This document shows positions 31,682-43,186 of a stretch of 64,000 nt of DNA, piece after piece. The stretch lies in contig CAWBOT010000005.1 of NCBI GenBank assembly GCA_963790505.1, positions 496,001 to 560,000 of the forward strand, read 5' to 3'. Both the position numbers and the translations under genes were made by a program. The notes beneath the pieces are model-generated. The model was not told the origin of the DNA. It made no database searches and saw nothing but the letters and a program-made list of their open reading frames with translations. The number at the start of each line of letters is the position of its first letter. Positions within the stretch are counted from its first letter, which is position 1. This stretch comes from Acidisarcina sp963790505 (lineage in GTDB: Bacteria; Acidobacteriota; Terriglobia; Terriglobales; Acidobacteriaceae).

Positions 31682-32326
31682 ATGCTGGATTTAAGGAGAC
31701 TTACGGAAGAGTTTATTGAAAATAGACTTGAGTTATTTAAGAAAGACACCGCTCCTGATGAAGCGACGGTGAAAGCGGTCGCAGCGGGCGAGATGGAGCC
31801 AATCGAACGAGAAGAACAGGTTCGAAAATGGCTCGCATACTATAAGGTCATTCGCTTTTTCCCGCTGGAGAAGAGCAGAGAAATTGCGAAGCGGATTATT
31901 GAATTCGCTGATGAGCCGCGGCCAAATTCCCTAGAAATGAATAGAGCGCTCATTGTGTCCGAGTTCCATCGGCTTACGAGCTGCATTCAGCCTGTGATTC
32001 CGATTTCGCTGAGATCCGGGAAGCCACCTGTTATTACCTCGCTCGCTTCAAAAGCTCTGTGGTGTTGTTATCCTCAGGACATCCCTATATACGATGGCAA
32101 CGCGTTGAGGGCGCTTCAGGTAATTGGCAGGCTTTGTCGTATTGGGCCTGAAACTCGCGAAGAAAACTACGATAGTTACGCATATGTCTGGCTTCAAGTC
32201 TATGAGAAGGTCAGGCCAGTTATCGATGCAGCTGACCTTAGAGGATATCCCTACAAGGTGAGAGTGTTAGACGGGGTTCTGTGGTATCTCGGTGAGCCCC
32301 ATTTCGAAACCGTTCCGAGGAGCTAG
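31682..32326 (+). CDS. Conserved-looking protein of unknown function
   Basis: The protein has about 214 residues and starts MLDLRRLTEEFIENRLELFK. It is helical and soluble, with a central segment SLASKALWCCYPQDIPIYDG and NALRAL that recalls a motif in uncharacterised proteins where a short DNA-like segment 'SK..W...P...PIYD' is conserved. I do not recognise the family with confidence. The frame is open to 31625 through TTG and GTG codons; an A/G-rich GGAGG at about 31663 lies 14 bp from this ATG, so the start is uncertain. Composition is more A/T-rich than its neighbours, suggesting acquisition. It converges on the HerA-like gene with 1 bp between the stops. Confidence 0.55.
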   Translation: MLDLRRLTEEFIENRLELFKKDTAPDEATVKAVAAGEMEPIEREEQVRKWLAYYKVIRFFPLEKSREIAKRIIEFADEPRPNSLEMNRALIVSEFHRLTSCIQPVIPISLRSGKPPVITSLASKALWCCYPQDIPIYDGNALRALQVIGRLCRIGPETREENYDSYAYVWLQVYEKVRPVIDAADLRGYPYKVRVLDGVLWYLGEPHFETVPRS

Positions 32327-32327
32327 C

Positions 32328-33854
32328 TCACCGGCGCTTGGTCGTCGCTGCGCCGAGGAGCGAGCCCATGATGCCGCGGACGAGTTGGCGGCCCACGGTT
32401 GTGCCCATGGTGCGAACCGCGGTCTTGGCCATGGTTTCGACAAGCGAGTCGCTGCGGCCGCTACGGGTGGTGACGCCAGGGATGTCGTACCAGGGGCGAT
32501 CGGCGGTTGTAGGGGCTACCGCAGTTCCTTGTCCGGCGGCCGGGGCTGGCGATTGCGCCGGGGCCTGCGCTGTCGCCTGAGCGGCGCGGGCTTGCAGCAT
32601 TTCGTATGCGGATTCGCGATCGACGACTTGCTCGTAGACGCCGGCCACAATTGAGCTGGCTATGATCTGCTTGCGCTCTTCAGGGGTGATGGCGCCGATC
32701 TTGCTGCGCGGCGGACAGACGAGGGCGCGCTCGACGATGTTGGGCGTGCCTTTTTCATCGAGGAACGAGACGAGCGCCTCGCCTACGCCCAACTCGGTGA
32801 TGGTGGTTTCAATGTTGATCTTCGGATTGGCGCGAAAGGTCTGAGCCGCGGCGCGGACGGCCTTCTGGTCGCGGGGCGTAAAGGCGCGCAGCGCGTGCTG
32901 CACGCGATTGCCAAGCTGCCCGAGGACCTCGTCGGGAATGTCGATGGGATTCTGGGTGACGAAGTAGATGCCGACTCCCTTAGAACGAATGAGGCGCACC
33001 ACCTGCTGGACTTTGTCCTGGATGGTTTTGGGCAGATCGGTGAAGAGCAGGTGGGCTTCGTCGAAGAAGAAGACGAGCTTTGGCTTGTCGGGGTCGCCGG
33101 TCTCGGGGAGTTTCTCGAATAGCTCGGTGAGCAGCCAGAGGAGGAAGGTCGCGTAGAGCTTCGGCGAGTTGACGAGTTTGTCGGCGGCGAGGATGTTGAC
33201 GACGCCGTGACCATTGGCGTCGGTCTGCATGAGGTCGTCGAGGTTGAGGGCGGGCTCGCCGAGAAATTTGTCTCCGCCTTGTTGTTCCAGGGCCACTAGG
33301 CCGCGCTGGATCGCGCCGATGCTAGCGGCGGAGATGTTGCCGTACTGGGTCTGATATTGCTTGGCATTGTCGCCCACATTCCGCAGCATCGCTTGGAGGT
33401 CTTTTAAGTCGAGCAGTAGAAGTCCGTTGTCGTCAGCGATCTTGAAGACCAGCGAGAGGACGCCCTCCTGGGTGTCGTTGAGGCCGAGCAGGCGGCTGAA
33501 GAGCAGCGGCCCCATCTCTGAAACGGTGGCGCGGATGGGGTGGCCTTGCTCGCCGAAGACGTCCCAGAAGGTGACGGGGCAGCTGCTGAAGGCGAAGTCG
33601 GTGAGCTTCAGTTGCTTGACGCGGTCGGCAATCTTGGCATTTTCGGTGCCGGGCTGGCTGATGCCGGAGAGGTCGCCTTTAATGTCGGCGGCAAAGACGG
33701 GGACGCCGATGCGGCTGAAGCTCTCGGCCATGACCTGCAACGTCACGGTCTTGCCGGTGCCGGTGGCGCCGGCGACGAGGCCGTGGCGGTTGGCCAGATT
33801 GGATAGTAGATATAGCGGCTCCGTGCTTTGAGCGATATGCAGTTGCTCGGCCAT
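32328..33854 (-). CDS. HerA-like ATPase (DUF853, YjgR type)
   Basis: The 508-residue protein has the Walker A motif GATGTGKT at about 29-36 and the Walker B segment KLVFFFDEAHLLFTDLP near residue 265. It also has the family start LYLLSNLANRHGLVAGATG and QNPIDIPDEVLGQLGNRVQH near 315. This is the DUF853 family of HerA/FtsK-like P-loop ATPases, predicted DNA-translocating or remodelling enzymes of unknown role. A low-complexity Ala/Gln/Pro linker near 430-465 precedes a short C-terminal helix (TMAKTAVRTMGTTVGRQLVR). It precedes nothing clearly related: the transglutaminase gene begins beyond a 33-bp gap upstream and may be co-transcribed with it. Confidence 0.88.
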   Translation of the reverse strand: MAEQLHIAQSTEPLYLLSNLANRHGLVAGATGTGKTVTLQVMAESFSRIGVPVFAADIKGDLSGISQPGTENAKIADRVKQLKLTDFAFSSCPVTFWDVFGEQGHPIRATVSEMGPLLFSRLLGLNDTQEGVLSLVFKIADDNGLLLLDLKDLQAMLRNVGDNAKQYQTQYGNISAASIGAIQRGLVALEQQGGDKFLGEPALNLDDLMQTDANGHGVVNILAADKLVNSPKLYATFLLWLLTELFEKLPETGDPDKPKLVFFFDEAHLLFTDLPKTIQDKVQQVVRLIRSKGVGIYFVTQNPIDIPDEVLGQLGNRVQHALRAFTPRDQKAVRAAAQTFRANPKINIETTITELGVGEALVSFLDEKGTPNIVERALVCPPRSKIGAITPEERKQIIASSIVAGVYEQVVDRESAYEMLQARAAQATAQAPAQSPAPAAGQGTAVAPTTADRPWYDIPGVTTRSGRSDSLVETMAKTAVRTMGTTVGRQLVRGIMGSLLGAATTKRR

Positions 33855-33887
33855 GCTCTCCCCATGTTTCCCAGATATTATCCGTCT

Positions 33888-34877
33888 TTATTGTTGCTGC
33901 TGTTGGGCTTGCTGCAATGCAAGTAGCGGAGCGGCGGGCGGCGGAGGCGGTGCTTGCGCCTTTTCGACCAGCATCGACCAATCTTCGGGAATAGGCAGGT
34001 CCTGGTCAAGCGCGGGCGGCTGTTCCGAGGCGGAGACGCGCACCGCGACGTAGAGATCGCTGCTGGTGCGGCCGCGGTAGGTACCTTTGGTTGGTGGCAC
34101 ATCGGAGTAGTCACGGCCGATTGCGGTGCGGATATGGCGGTCGGTGGCGACGAGGCAGTTTGTAGGGTCAAAGCCGACCCAGCCGAGCTGGGGCAGCAGC
34201 GCTTCGACCCAGGCGTGGGTTGCGTCCGAGGTCGAGCGATCGAGCATTTCCTTGTTGTGGTGCAGATAGCCGCTGACGTAGCGGCAGGGAATTCCAAGCT
34301 GCCGGACGAGAGCGATCATGATGTGGGCGAAGTCCTGGCAGACGCCTTTTCGGGATTCAATGGCAACGTCGATGGGCGAGTCGACCTTCGTGGATTTGGG
34401 CACGTAGTCGAAGTGATCGTAGAGCTGCTTGTTCAGTTCGTGCAACATGCCGAGGGGATCGTCGCGTCGCACCACGTCCAGCTCGTCGGCGAGCTTCTTC
34501 AGCGAATCGGTGGGGCAGGCAAATTCGCTGGGCAGCAGCATCTCCCAGTAGTCGCCGCTGGCGACGAGGGCATCGAGCTCTTTCCATGCTGCGGGTTCGA
34601 GACTCAAAGGGACGGCGGATAGCGGCTGCTGTTCGACGAGCGACTCGGCGACGATCACCAGTTGCTGGTGCTCGCCAGGGATATCGAAGTGATGAATGTT
34701 GTTGCCGAGATGATCGCGGTAAGAGAAGACGCGGCATCGCGGGCTGACGGAAAGGGTGAAGCTGAGGCAGCGCTGGTTGCTGTCGCTGCGCGGGTGCATG
34801 CGCATCTCCATCACGCTCTCGCTCACCGGCTTGCCGTACTGGAACTTCGTCAAGTGCCGTATTGAGTAGAAAAGCAT
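33888..34877 (-). CDS. Transglutaminase-like cysteine protease-fold protein with poly-Gln tail
   Basis: The 329-residue protein begins MLFYSIRHLTKFQYGKPVSE, the beta-rich bacterial transglutaminase N-terminal domain. The papain-like core follows with Cys in GVCQDFAHIMIALVRQLG (near 177), His in DATHAWVEALLP (near 218) and Asp in GWVGFDPTN. These proteins belong to a conserved set with alpha-E proteins and circularly permuted ATP-grasp enzymes, predicted to make and process a peptide-like product. Both partners lie upstream in the same orientation (7 bp to alpha-E). The C-terminus is unusual: an Ala/Pro-rich linker and LLALQQAQQQQQ ending in a Gln run encoded by CAG/CAA repeats. There is no signal peptide. 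Confidence 0.9.
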   Translation of the reverse strand: MLFYSIRHLTKFQYGKPVSESVMEMRMHPRSDSNQRCLSFTLSVSPRCRVFSYRDHLGNNIHHFDIPGEHQQLVIVAESLVEQQPLSAVPLSLEPAAWKELDALVASGDYWEMLLPSEFACPTDSLKKLADELDVVRRDDPLGMLHELNKQLYDHFDYVPKSTKVDSPIDVAIESRKGVCQDFAHIMIALVRQLGIPCRYVSGYLHHNKEMLDRSTSDATHAWVEALLPQLGWVGFDPTNCLVATDRHIRTAIGRDYSDVPPTKGTYRGRTSSDLYVAVRVSASEQPPALDQDLPIPEDWSMLVEKAQAPPPPPAAPLLALQQAQQQQQ

Positions 34878-34884
34878 ATTCCCC

Positions 34885-35847
34885 CTACATCGCCAGAGCG
34901 GTCTGCACCGAATAGCGGATGTATACCTCGTAGATCAGTTCATGAATTTGCAGGCAAAGGTCGAGGATGCGGCGCAGATAGGTTCCGGCGTCGCGCTCGA
35001 GGATCTCGGAGATCTGGCCATAGCGGAGCGAAGCCTGAAGCCTTCCCGAGAGTCGCATCAGCTCCTCGGCGTGATGGCCGCGGCTATCCTGCTGGATGGT
35101 GCCAAGGGAGTTGACCAGACTATCGATACAGAAGCGAATGGAATGGGGAAAATCCGGGTCGAGGACGAGGAACTCAAGAATGCGATCGTAGGTGAGGTCG
35201 GCAGTATAGACCTTGCAGTAGGCTTCGAAGGCGGTGCAGGTTCGCAAGAGGCCGATCCATTCGAGGTATTCGAATCCGTCATGGGCTTCGTCGGGCGACT
35301 TAAAGCTGTCGTGGTGGTAAATCTCGAGGAGCCGCGCGGTTGAGGAAGCGCGCTCGATATAGCGGCCGATCTGGATGAACTGCCAGCCCTCGCCATGGCT
35401 GAGGGTGGTGTCGGTAACTCCCTGAAAGAGGTGGATGCCATCGACGACCGACGGCAGAAACTCGGAGAGGCGAAGTTCGGTGCGGTCGGAGCCGGTCTGG
35501 CGGGTGACTTCGTGATAGAGCCGGTTGAGGCGCTGCCATTGCTCCGAGCTGATCTCTTCGCGCACCTGGCGGGCATTTTCGCGGGCCTGCACGATGCAGG
35601 AGATGACCGAGGCGCCTTTTTCGTCGTCGAAGCAGAGGGTGTCGACGAACTCAAAGACATCGCCGTTCCATTCGAGGCCCTCGGGCTGGCCGATGGTGGC
35701 GAGAACCCGCTGCCAGCGACGCTCGGCGCTGGTCGAGGACTTGTCGAGCATCATGCCCATGTTGGTGTCGAGCAGGCGCACGGTATTTTCGGCCCGCTCG
35801 AGATAGCGGCTCATCCAGTACAAGCTGTCGGCTACGCGTGAAAGCAT
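34885..35847 (-). CDS. Alpha-E domain-containing protein
   Basis: The 320-residue helical protein starts MLSRVADSLYWMSRYLERAE, the signature of the alpha-E family (PF04168). It continues with ENARQVREEISSEQWQRLNR and GRYIERASSTARLLEIYHHD. The family occurs in the ATP-grasp/transglutaminase sets described by comparative genomics as a predicted peptide-synthesis system; no member's activity is established to my knowledge. It lies 7 bp from the transglutaminase gene, so the two are co-transcribed. Upstream, an unrelated HNH-like gene separates it from the ATP-grasp gene it normally follows directly. Confidence 0.93.
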   Translation of the reverse strand: MLSRVADSLYWMSRYLERAENTVRLLDTNMGMMLDKSSTSAERRWQRVLATIGQPEGLEWNGDVFEFVDTLCFDDEKGASVISCIVQARENARQVREEISSEQWQRLNRLYHEVTRQTGSDRTELRLSEFLPSVVDGIHLFQGVTDTTLSHGEGWQFIQIGRYIERASSTARLLEIYHHDSFKSPDEAHDGFEYLEWIGLLRTCTAFEAYCKVYTADLTYDRILEFLVLDPDFPHSIRFCIDSLVNSLGTIQQDSRGHHAEELMRLSGRLQASLRYGQISEILERDAGTYLRRILDLCLQIHELIYEVYIRYSVQTALAM

Positions 35848-35962
35848 GCTCTTCCTATAGTAAGCGGTGGTGTGGAAGCCTCAATTTGTTAGTCCCCTAG
35901 CCTCACGTCCGGTAAGCCCAGTATGCGATCGACTGATCGCGTACCCCCGAAGAGGCATCTCA

Positions 35963-36718
35963 CTATTTTCCTAGTTTCTTCTTGTCTAACCACTCGAGGA
36001 TTTCTTCATACCCCCTGCCGGTGTCGACGACCGCCTTCTTCGCGAACGATCGAGCATTTGCGGATCCGCGTTTCGCAGATACCGGTGCTAGTTGGCCGAG
36101 CAAATCCAAACACCCTAGCCGCAGTTGCGCCCATGATCGATTGCCCTTGCCACGAAGCTCGAACAGAGCCTGCCCGAACGGGTCATCGCCCTCGGCTAAA
36201 AGCTGACCTTCTATCGAGCCGTGCCCGCGTTTACTCAGTGGAATCGCAGGACGTCCATCGCGGACCGGATGGTGGAGTTCACAACCTGAGGCAAGGCTAT
36301 CTCCAGTAACTACGCAGGTCTTAGCTGCTGCACGGCAAAGTTCGCGTGACTTGCCTCCGAGCAAATAGCGGTCTGTAGCACTTTGCTCGGCAGCGACCCA
36401 TTGCTTTATCGCGTTCAGCGCCAAACAGAACACCCGATATTCGCGCGGCAGGCGCTGCTCGATCGCCGGAGGCAGCGGGTTTTGGTCTAAGAAAGTTCCG
36501 ACCGGGCCGTCGGTAAACGCAAGACCTTTTGACTTCGCCAGGAGCATTTCTCCCAGCTCATTAAGGAGGTCGCTGAATACACCCATAGGAAGCTTCGCGT
36601 TCAAAGACTTTGTATTTTTCGAGTAGAGGTCTCCGTAGAATTTGACGTATTCCTGGAGGAGAAGGGACTTTTCCTTTGGAGACAGCGGCAACCTATTTTT
36701 CGGACGTTCGTAGGCCAT
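35963..36718 (-). CDS. HNH-like domain protein inserted in the ATP-grasp/alpha-E set
   Basis: The 251-residue protein begins MAYERPKNRLPLSPKEKSLL. The central part reads TCVVTGDSLASGCELHHPVR / DGRPAIPLSKRGH, with a Cys followed at a distance by Cys-x-x-His-His and a later His. This resembles a treble-clef HNH-type nuclease core with one Zn knuckle; the call is tentative. The rest is helical and basic (ending LDKKKLGK). Compared with its neighbours the gene is less GC-rich by eye and separates two genes usually adjacent, so it is probably an acquired unit. It has 115-bp and 42-bp gaps on its sides. It could be a nuclease or only a DNA-binding protein. Confidence 0.5.
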   Translation of the reverse strand: MAYERPKNRLPLSPKEKSLLLQEYVKFYGDLYSKNTKSLNAKLPMGVFSDLLNELGEMLLAKSKGLAFTDGPVGTFLDQNPLPPAIEQRLPREYRVFCLALNAIKQWVAAEQSATDRYLLGGKSRELCRAAAKTCVVTGDSLASGCELHHPVRDGRPAIPLSKRGHGSIEGQLLAEGDDPFGQALFELRGKGNRSWAQLRLGCLDLLGQLAPVSAKRGSANARSFAKKAVVDTGRGYEEILEWLDKKKLGK

Positions 36719-36760
36719 AGAAATTAACCAAGGTCCATCTTTCAGCGGAAAGCGCTTCCT

Positions 36761-38233
36761 TTAATAACTCAACACCCAGGTATCTTTGCTGCCGCCGCCC
36801 TGCGACGAGTTGACGACCAGCGAACCCTTGCGCAGCGCGACTCGGGTCAGCCCGCCGGGGACGATGGTCACCTTGTCGCCGAACAAAATATAAGGGCGAA
36901 GATCGACATGCCGGGGCTGAATGCTCCCATCTTCCTGCAGGCAGGGGGCCCGGGAGAAATCGAGCGTCGGCTGGGCGATATAGTTGCGCGGGTTGGCCTG
37001 AATGTGGCGCTTGAACTCTTCCTGCTGGGCCTTTGAGCTATGCGGCCCGATCAGCATGCCGTAGCCGCCCGATTCGCCGACCGCCTTCACCACCAGCTTG
37101 TCGATGTTGTCGAGCACGTGACGGCGCTGGACGGGATCGGTGAGCAGGTAGGTTTCGACGTTGTTCAGAATCGGATCTTCGTTGAGGTAGTACTTGATGA
37201 TCTGCGGCACATAGGCATACAGCGCCTTGTCGTCGGCCACGCCGGTGCCGAAGGCGTTGGCGAGGCTGACATTGCCAGCCCGATAGGCGTTAAAGAGGCC
37301 GGCAACGCCGAGGATCGAGTCCTCGCGAAAGGCGAGCGGGTCGATGAAGTCGTCGTCGACGCGGCGGTAGATGACGTCGACGCGCTTAAGGCCGGTGGTC
37401 GTCCGCATGTAGACGATATTGTCGTGGATGACGAGGTCGCGGCCCTCGACCAGTTCGATGCCCATCTGGCGGGCGAGGTAGGTGTGCTCGAAGTAGGCGG
37501 AGTTGTAGACGCCGGGGGTGAGCAGCACGATCGAAGGCTCGGGGCGCCCCTCGGGCGCGAGCGACCGCAAGGTGCTGAGCAGGGCCTGGGTATAGTGCTC
37601 GATGGGGCGGACGCCGTAGGCACGGAAGAGCTGGGGGAAGGTCCGCTTCATGATGCGCCGGTTGGTGAGCATGTAGGAGACGCCGCTGGGAACGCGCAGA
37701 TTGTCTTCGAGAACGACGAATTCGCCGTTTTGCATGCGCAGGAGGTCGGTGCCGGCGACCGCGATGTAGACGTTGCGGGGCACCTGCAGTCCGCGCATCT
37801 GGCGGCGGAAATGCATGCAGCTGTAGACGATTTCGCGGGGCACGAAACCCTGCTCCAGGATCTTGCCGTCGTTGTAGATGTCGTGCAGAAAGAGGTTCAG
37901 CGCAGTAATGCGCTGGGTCAGACCGCGCTCGATATGCTCCCATTCCTGGCTGGTGACGACCCGAGGCAGCAGATCGTAGGGAAAGATACGCTCGGTACCT
38001 TCTTCGCGGCCGTAGACGGTGAAGGTGATTCCCTGGGTGAGGAACGAGACGTCGGCGGAGCGTTTGCGGCGCTGCAACTCGTCGCGGGGGATCGTGGTCA
38101 GGGCTTCCAACAACTCGCGGTACTGGGGGCGTATTTCGCCGTTCCCGAAGAACATTTCGTCGAAGGCGTGATCGAGGAAATATTCCATCAAGGCCGGATT
38201 TTCAACGTGCCCCAAGGGCCGTACTGTGCTCAT
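36761..38233 (-). CDS. Circularly permuted type 2 ATP-grasp protein
   Basis: The 490-residue protein begins MSTVRPLGHVENPALMEYFL. Characteristic parts are HFRRQMRGLQVPRNVYIAVA, TDLLRMQNGEFVVLEDNLRV (metal/ATP-binding), PSGVSYMLTNRRIMKRTFP, NAFGTGVADDKALYAYVPQI and VVKAVGESGGYGMLIGP. ATP-grasp enzymes ligate carboxylates to amines through acyl-phosphates; this permuted family is predicted to add amino acids or make a peptide tag. The start at 38233 is supported by AGGAAA 6 bp before ATG; a TTG at 38278 is less likely. A short hairpin CCGCCTT-GCG-AAGGCGG sits just upstream (38258-38274). It is the first gene of the set with alpha-E and transglutaminase. Confidence 0.92.
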   Translation of the reverse strand: MSTVRPLGHVENPALMEYFLDHAFDEMFFGNGEIRPQYRELLEALTTIPRDELQRRKRSADVSFLTQGITFTVYGREEGTERIFPYDLLPRVVTSQEWEHIERGLTQRITALNLFLHDIYNDGKILEQGFVPREIVYSCMHFRRQMRGLQVPRNVYIAVAGTDLLRMQNGEFVVLEDNLRVPSGVSYMLTNRRIMKRTFPQLFRAYGVRPIEHYTQALLSTLRSLAPEGRPEPSIVLLTPGVYNSAYFEHTYLARQMGIELVEGRDLVIHDNIVYMRTTTGLKRVDVIYRRVDDDFIDPLAFREDSILGVAGLFNAYRAGNVSLANAFGTGVADDKALYAYVPQIIKYYLNEDPILNNVETYLLTDPVQRRHVLDNIDKLVVKAVGESGGYGMLIGPHSSKAQQEEFKRHIQANPRNYIAQPTLDFSRAPCLQEDGSIQPRHVDLRPYILFGDKVTIVPGGLTRVALRKGSLVVNSSQGGGSKDTWVLSY

Positions 38234-38425
38234 CGAGTTTCCTGGGTCATAGTTTTCACCGCCTTGCGAAGGCGGCAAAGTTTCCGACGGGCACTCCGTG
38301 CATCGGTTCGCCCGCTTGGTTCATCTCTCTATGTACGAATCATACTGTGGCGAGTCTTTTTCGTCTGGCATGCGTCAAGGTAGTAGGCAAGAGGAGCGTC
38401 TCCTCGGCAATCCGATTTGCACTTT

Positions 38426-38454
38426 TATAATGGAGTCGGAGAAGTTGGACTCCA
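38426..38454 (+). promoter_or_regulatory. Possible promoter element and inverted repeat upstream of the RND operon
   Basis: A TATAAT sequence (38426-38431) is followed by the inverted repeat TGGAGTC (38431-38437) and GACTCCA (38448-38454). The site is about 200 bp upstream of the RND gene. No good -35 box is seen at the usual spacing. The rest of the 420-bp divergent region (38234-38656) holds nothing else recognisable. Confidence 0.35.
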
Positions 38455-38656
38455 GAAACTCGGGCTAAAGCGTACTTCGTTGTAGCACGGCCCCGGGCCA
38501 CCAGCAAAAGAAAACCGCAGAACTGATCCGGCCTGTTCCTGAATTCCGCGCAGTTTTCAACCGTAATCCGACAGGCCGCGAGGCAGTTTACGGCGACCTT
38601 GTCCTGAGCGACGACGCCACCGGCTAGTTTCGGTGTTCGAGGAGAGTCTTTAAGAA

Positions 38657-41902
<3,246 letters not shown>

Positions 41903-41929
41903 CACATCTGTTCGGAGAGGCTGCATACG

Positions 41930-43186
41930 ATGAGCGAACAACAACAGCCGCGCCAAGAAGAGAATCCAGCCCCGCAGAGTGGGCAGCGGCGGCCCAAGGC
42001 GCTATCGGCCGGTCGCGCGGTGCTGCTGCTAATCGTGCTTGTAGTCGTCGCAGCGGTGTTGGCGGGGACGGGGATCATTACCCGTATCCACGCGCGGACC
42101 GAGGTCGCCGACAACACGAATGCGCTTGCGGCGCCGACGGTGATTGTCAATCCGCCAACACATGGGCAGCCGCAACAGGAAGTGGTTCTTCCCGGCAATC
42201 TGCAAGCGTATATCGATTCGCCGATTTACGCGCGCACCACGGGCTATCTAAAAAAGTGGTATTTCGATATCGGCGCCCACGTGCGCAAGGGCCAGTTGCT
42301 GGCGGAGATCGAATCGCCCGAAGTGGACCAGGAACTCGCCCAGGCGAAGGCTGACCTGGCCACGGCGGAGACGAATTCGGGCAACGCCCAAACGCAGTCC
42401 GCGCGCTATCAGGAATTGCTGAAGACCGACTCCGTTTCGAAGATCGACACAGACAATTTCAACACTCAGGCAGCGGCGGGGAATACCACGGTGAAGTCGG
42501 CTCTCGCCAACGTTCAGCGGCTGCAAGAACTAGTCGGCTTCGAGAAGATTTACGCCCCCTTCGACGGCATCGTTACGGCGAGAAACACTGACATCGGCCA
42601 GTTGATCAACGCCGGCGCAGGCGCGGCGACGGGAATCAATTCGACCGAACTCTTCCACATGGCGGCGTCGAACACTCTGCGCCTCTATGTAAACGTGCCG
42701 CAGATTTATTCGCCGGCGCTGAAGCCGGGGATGACGGCCGATCTCACGTTCAACGAATATCCGGGCAAGAAGTTTACCGGCAAGCTGGTGAGAACCTCGA
42801 AACAGATCGACCCCACGTCGCGCACTCTGCTGGTCGAGTTCGACGTAGATAATCGGTCGGGCGAGCTCTTTCCCGGCGCATATACCGAGGCGCATTTCAA
42901 AACCAACACCACGGCACCGTCGTTTATCGTTCCGGTCTCGGCGCTGATGTTCCGCTCGGAGGGACTGCGAGTCGCGGTGGTGGACCAGGACAACAAGGCG
43001 AGGCTCATCCCGGTGATTTTGGGACACGACGATGGGGCGACGGTGCAGGTCATCAACGGCCTCAACGCCGATTCACGCGTGATTCTGGATCCTCCGGATT
43101 CGCTCATCGATGGCGAAAGCGTGCAGATCGCCAAGCCGAAGTCCGGCGTGCCGCCCGCCGGTAACGGAGGGAATGCGCAGAAATGA
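41930..43186 (+). CDS. RND efflux membrane-fusion protein (HlyD-like)
   Basis: The 418-residue protein starts MSEQQQPRQEENPAPQSGQR. A single membrane segment (AVLLLIVLVVVAAVLAGTGI) follows, then a barrel-sandwich hybrid (KKWYFDIGAHVRKGQLLAEI), a helical hairpin near 125-190 that docks the outer-membrane channel, and beta-barrel and membrane-proximal domains (PFDGIVTARNTDIGQLINAG). It links the AcrB-like pump to the NodT-like channel. It starts 27 bp after the pump gene and its stop overlaps the next start (ATGA). The C-terminus is Gly/Pro-rich and disordered. No lipid-attachment Cys is present, so anchoring is by the transmembrane helix. Confidence 0.92.
   Translation: MSEQQQPRQEENPAPQSGQRRPKALSAGRAVLLLIVLVVVAAVLAGTGIITRIHARTEVADNTNALAAPTVIVNPPTHGQPQQEVVLPGNLQAYIDSPIYARTTGYLKKWYFDIGAHVRKGQLLAEIESPEVDQELAQAKADLATAETNSGNAQTQSARYQELLKTDSVSKIDTDNFNTQAAAGNTTVKSALANVQRLQELVGFEKIYAPFDGIVTARNTDIGQLINAGAGAATGINSTELFHMAASNTLRLYVNVPQIYSPALKPGMTADLTFNEYPGKKFTGKLVRTSKQIDPTSRTLLVEFDVDNRSGELFPGAYTEAHFKTNTTAPSFIVPVSALMFRSEGLRVAVVDQDNKARLIPVILGHDDGATVQVINGLNADSRVILDPPDSLIDGESVQIAKPKSGVPPAGNGGNAQK

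Noticed and set aside
38258..38274. CCGCCTT-GCG-AAGGCGG hairpin as a terminator
   Set aside because: No T-run follows on either strand; kept only as a note on the ATP-grasp leader.
37040..38383. 447-codon plus-strand frame opposite the ATP-grasp gene
   Set aside because: Antisense to a gene with strong family motifs; Val/Ala/Asp/His-rich shadow without ribosome site.
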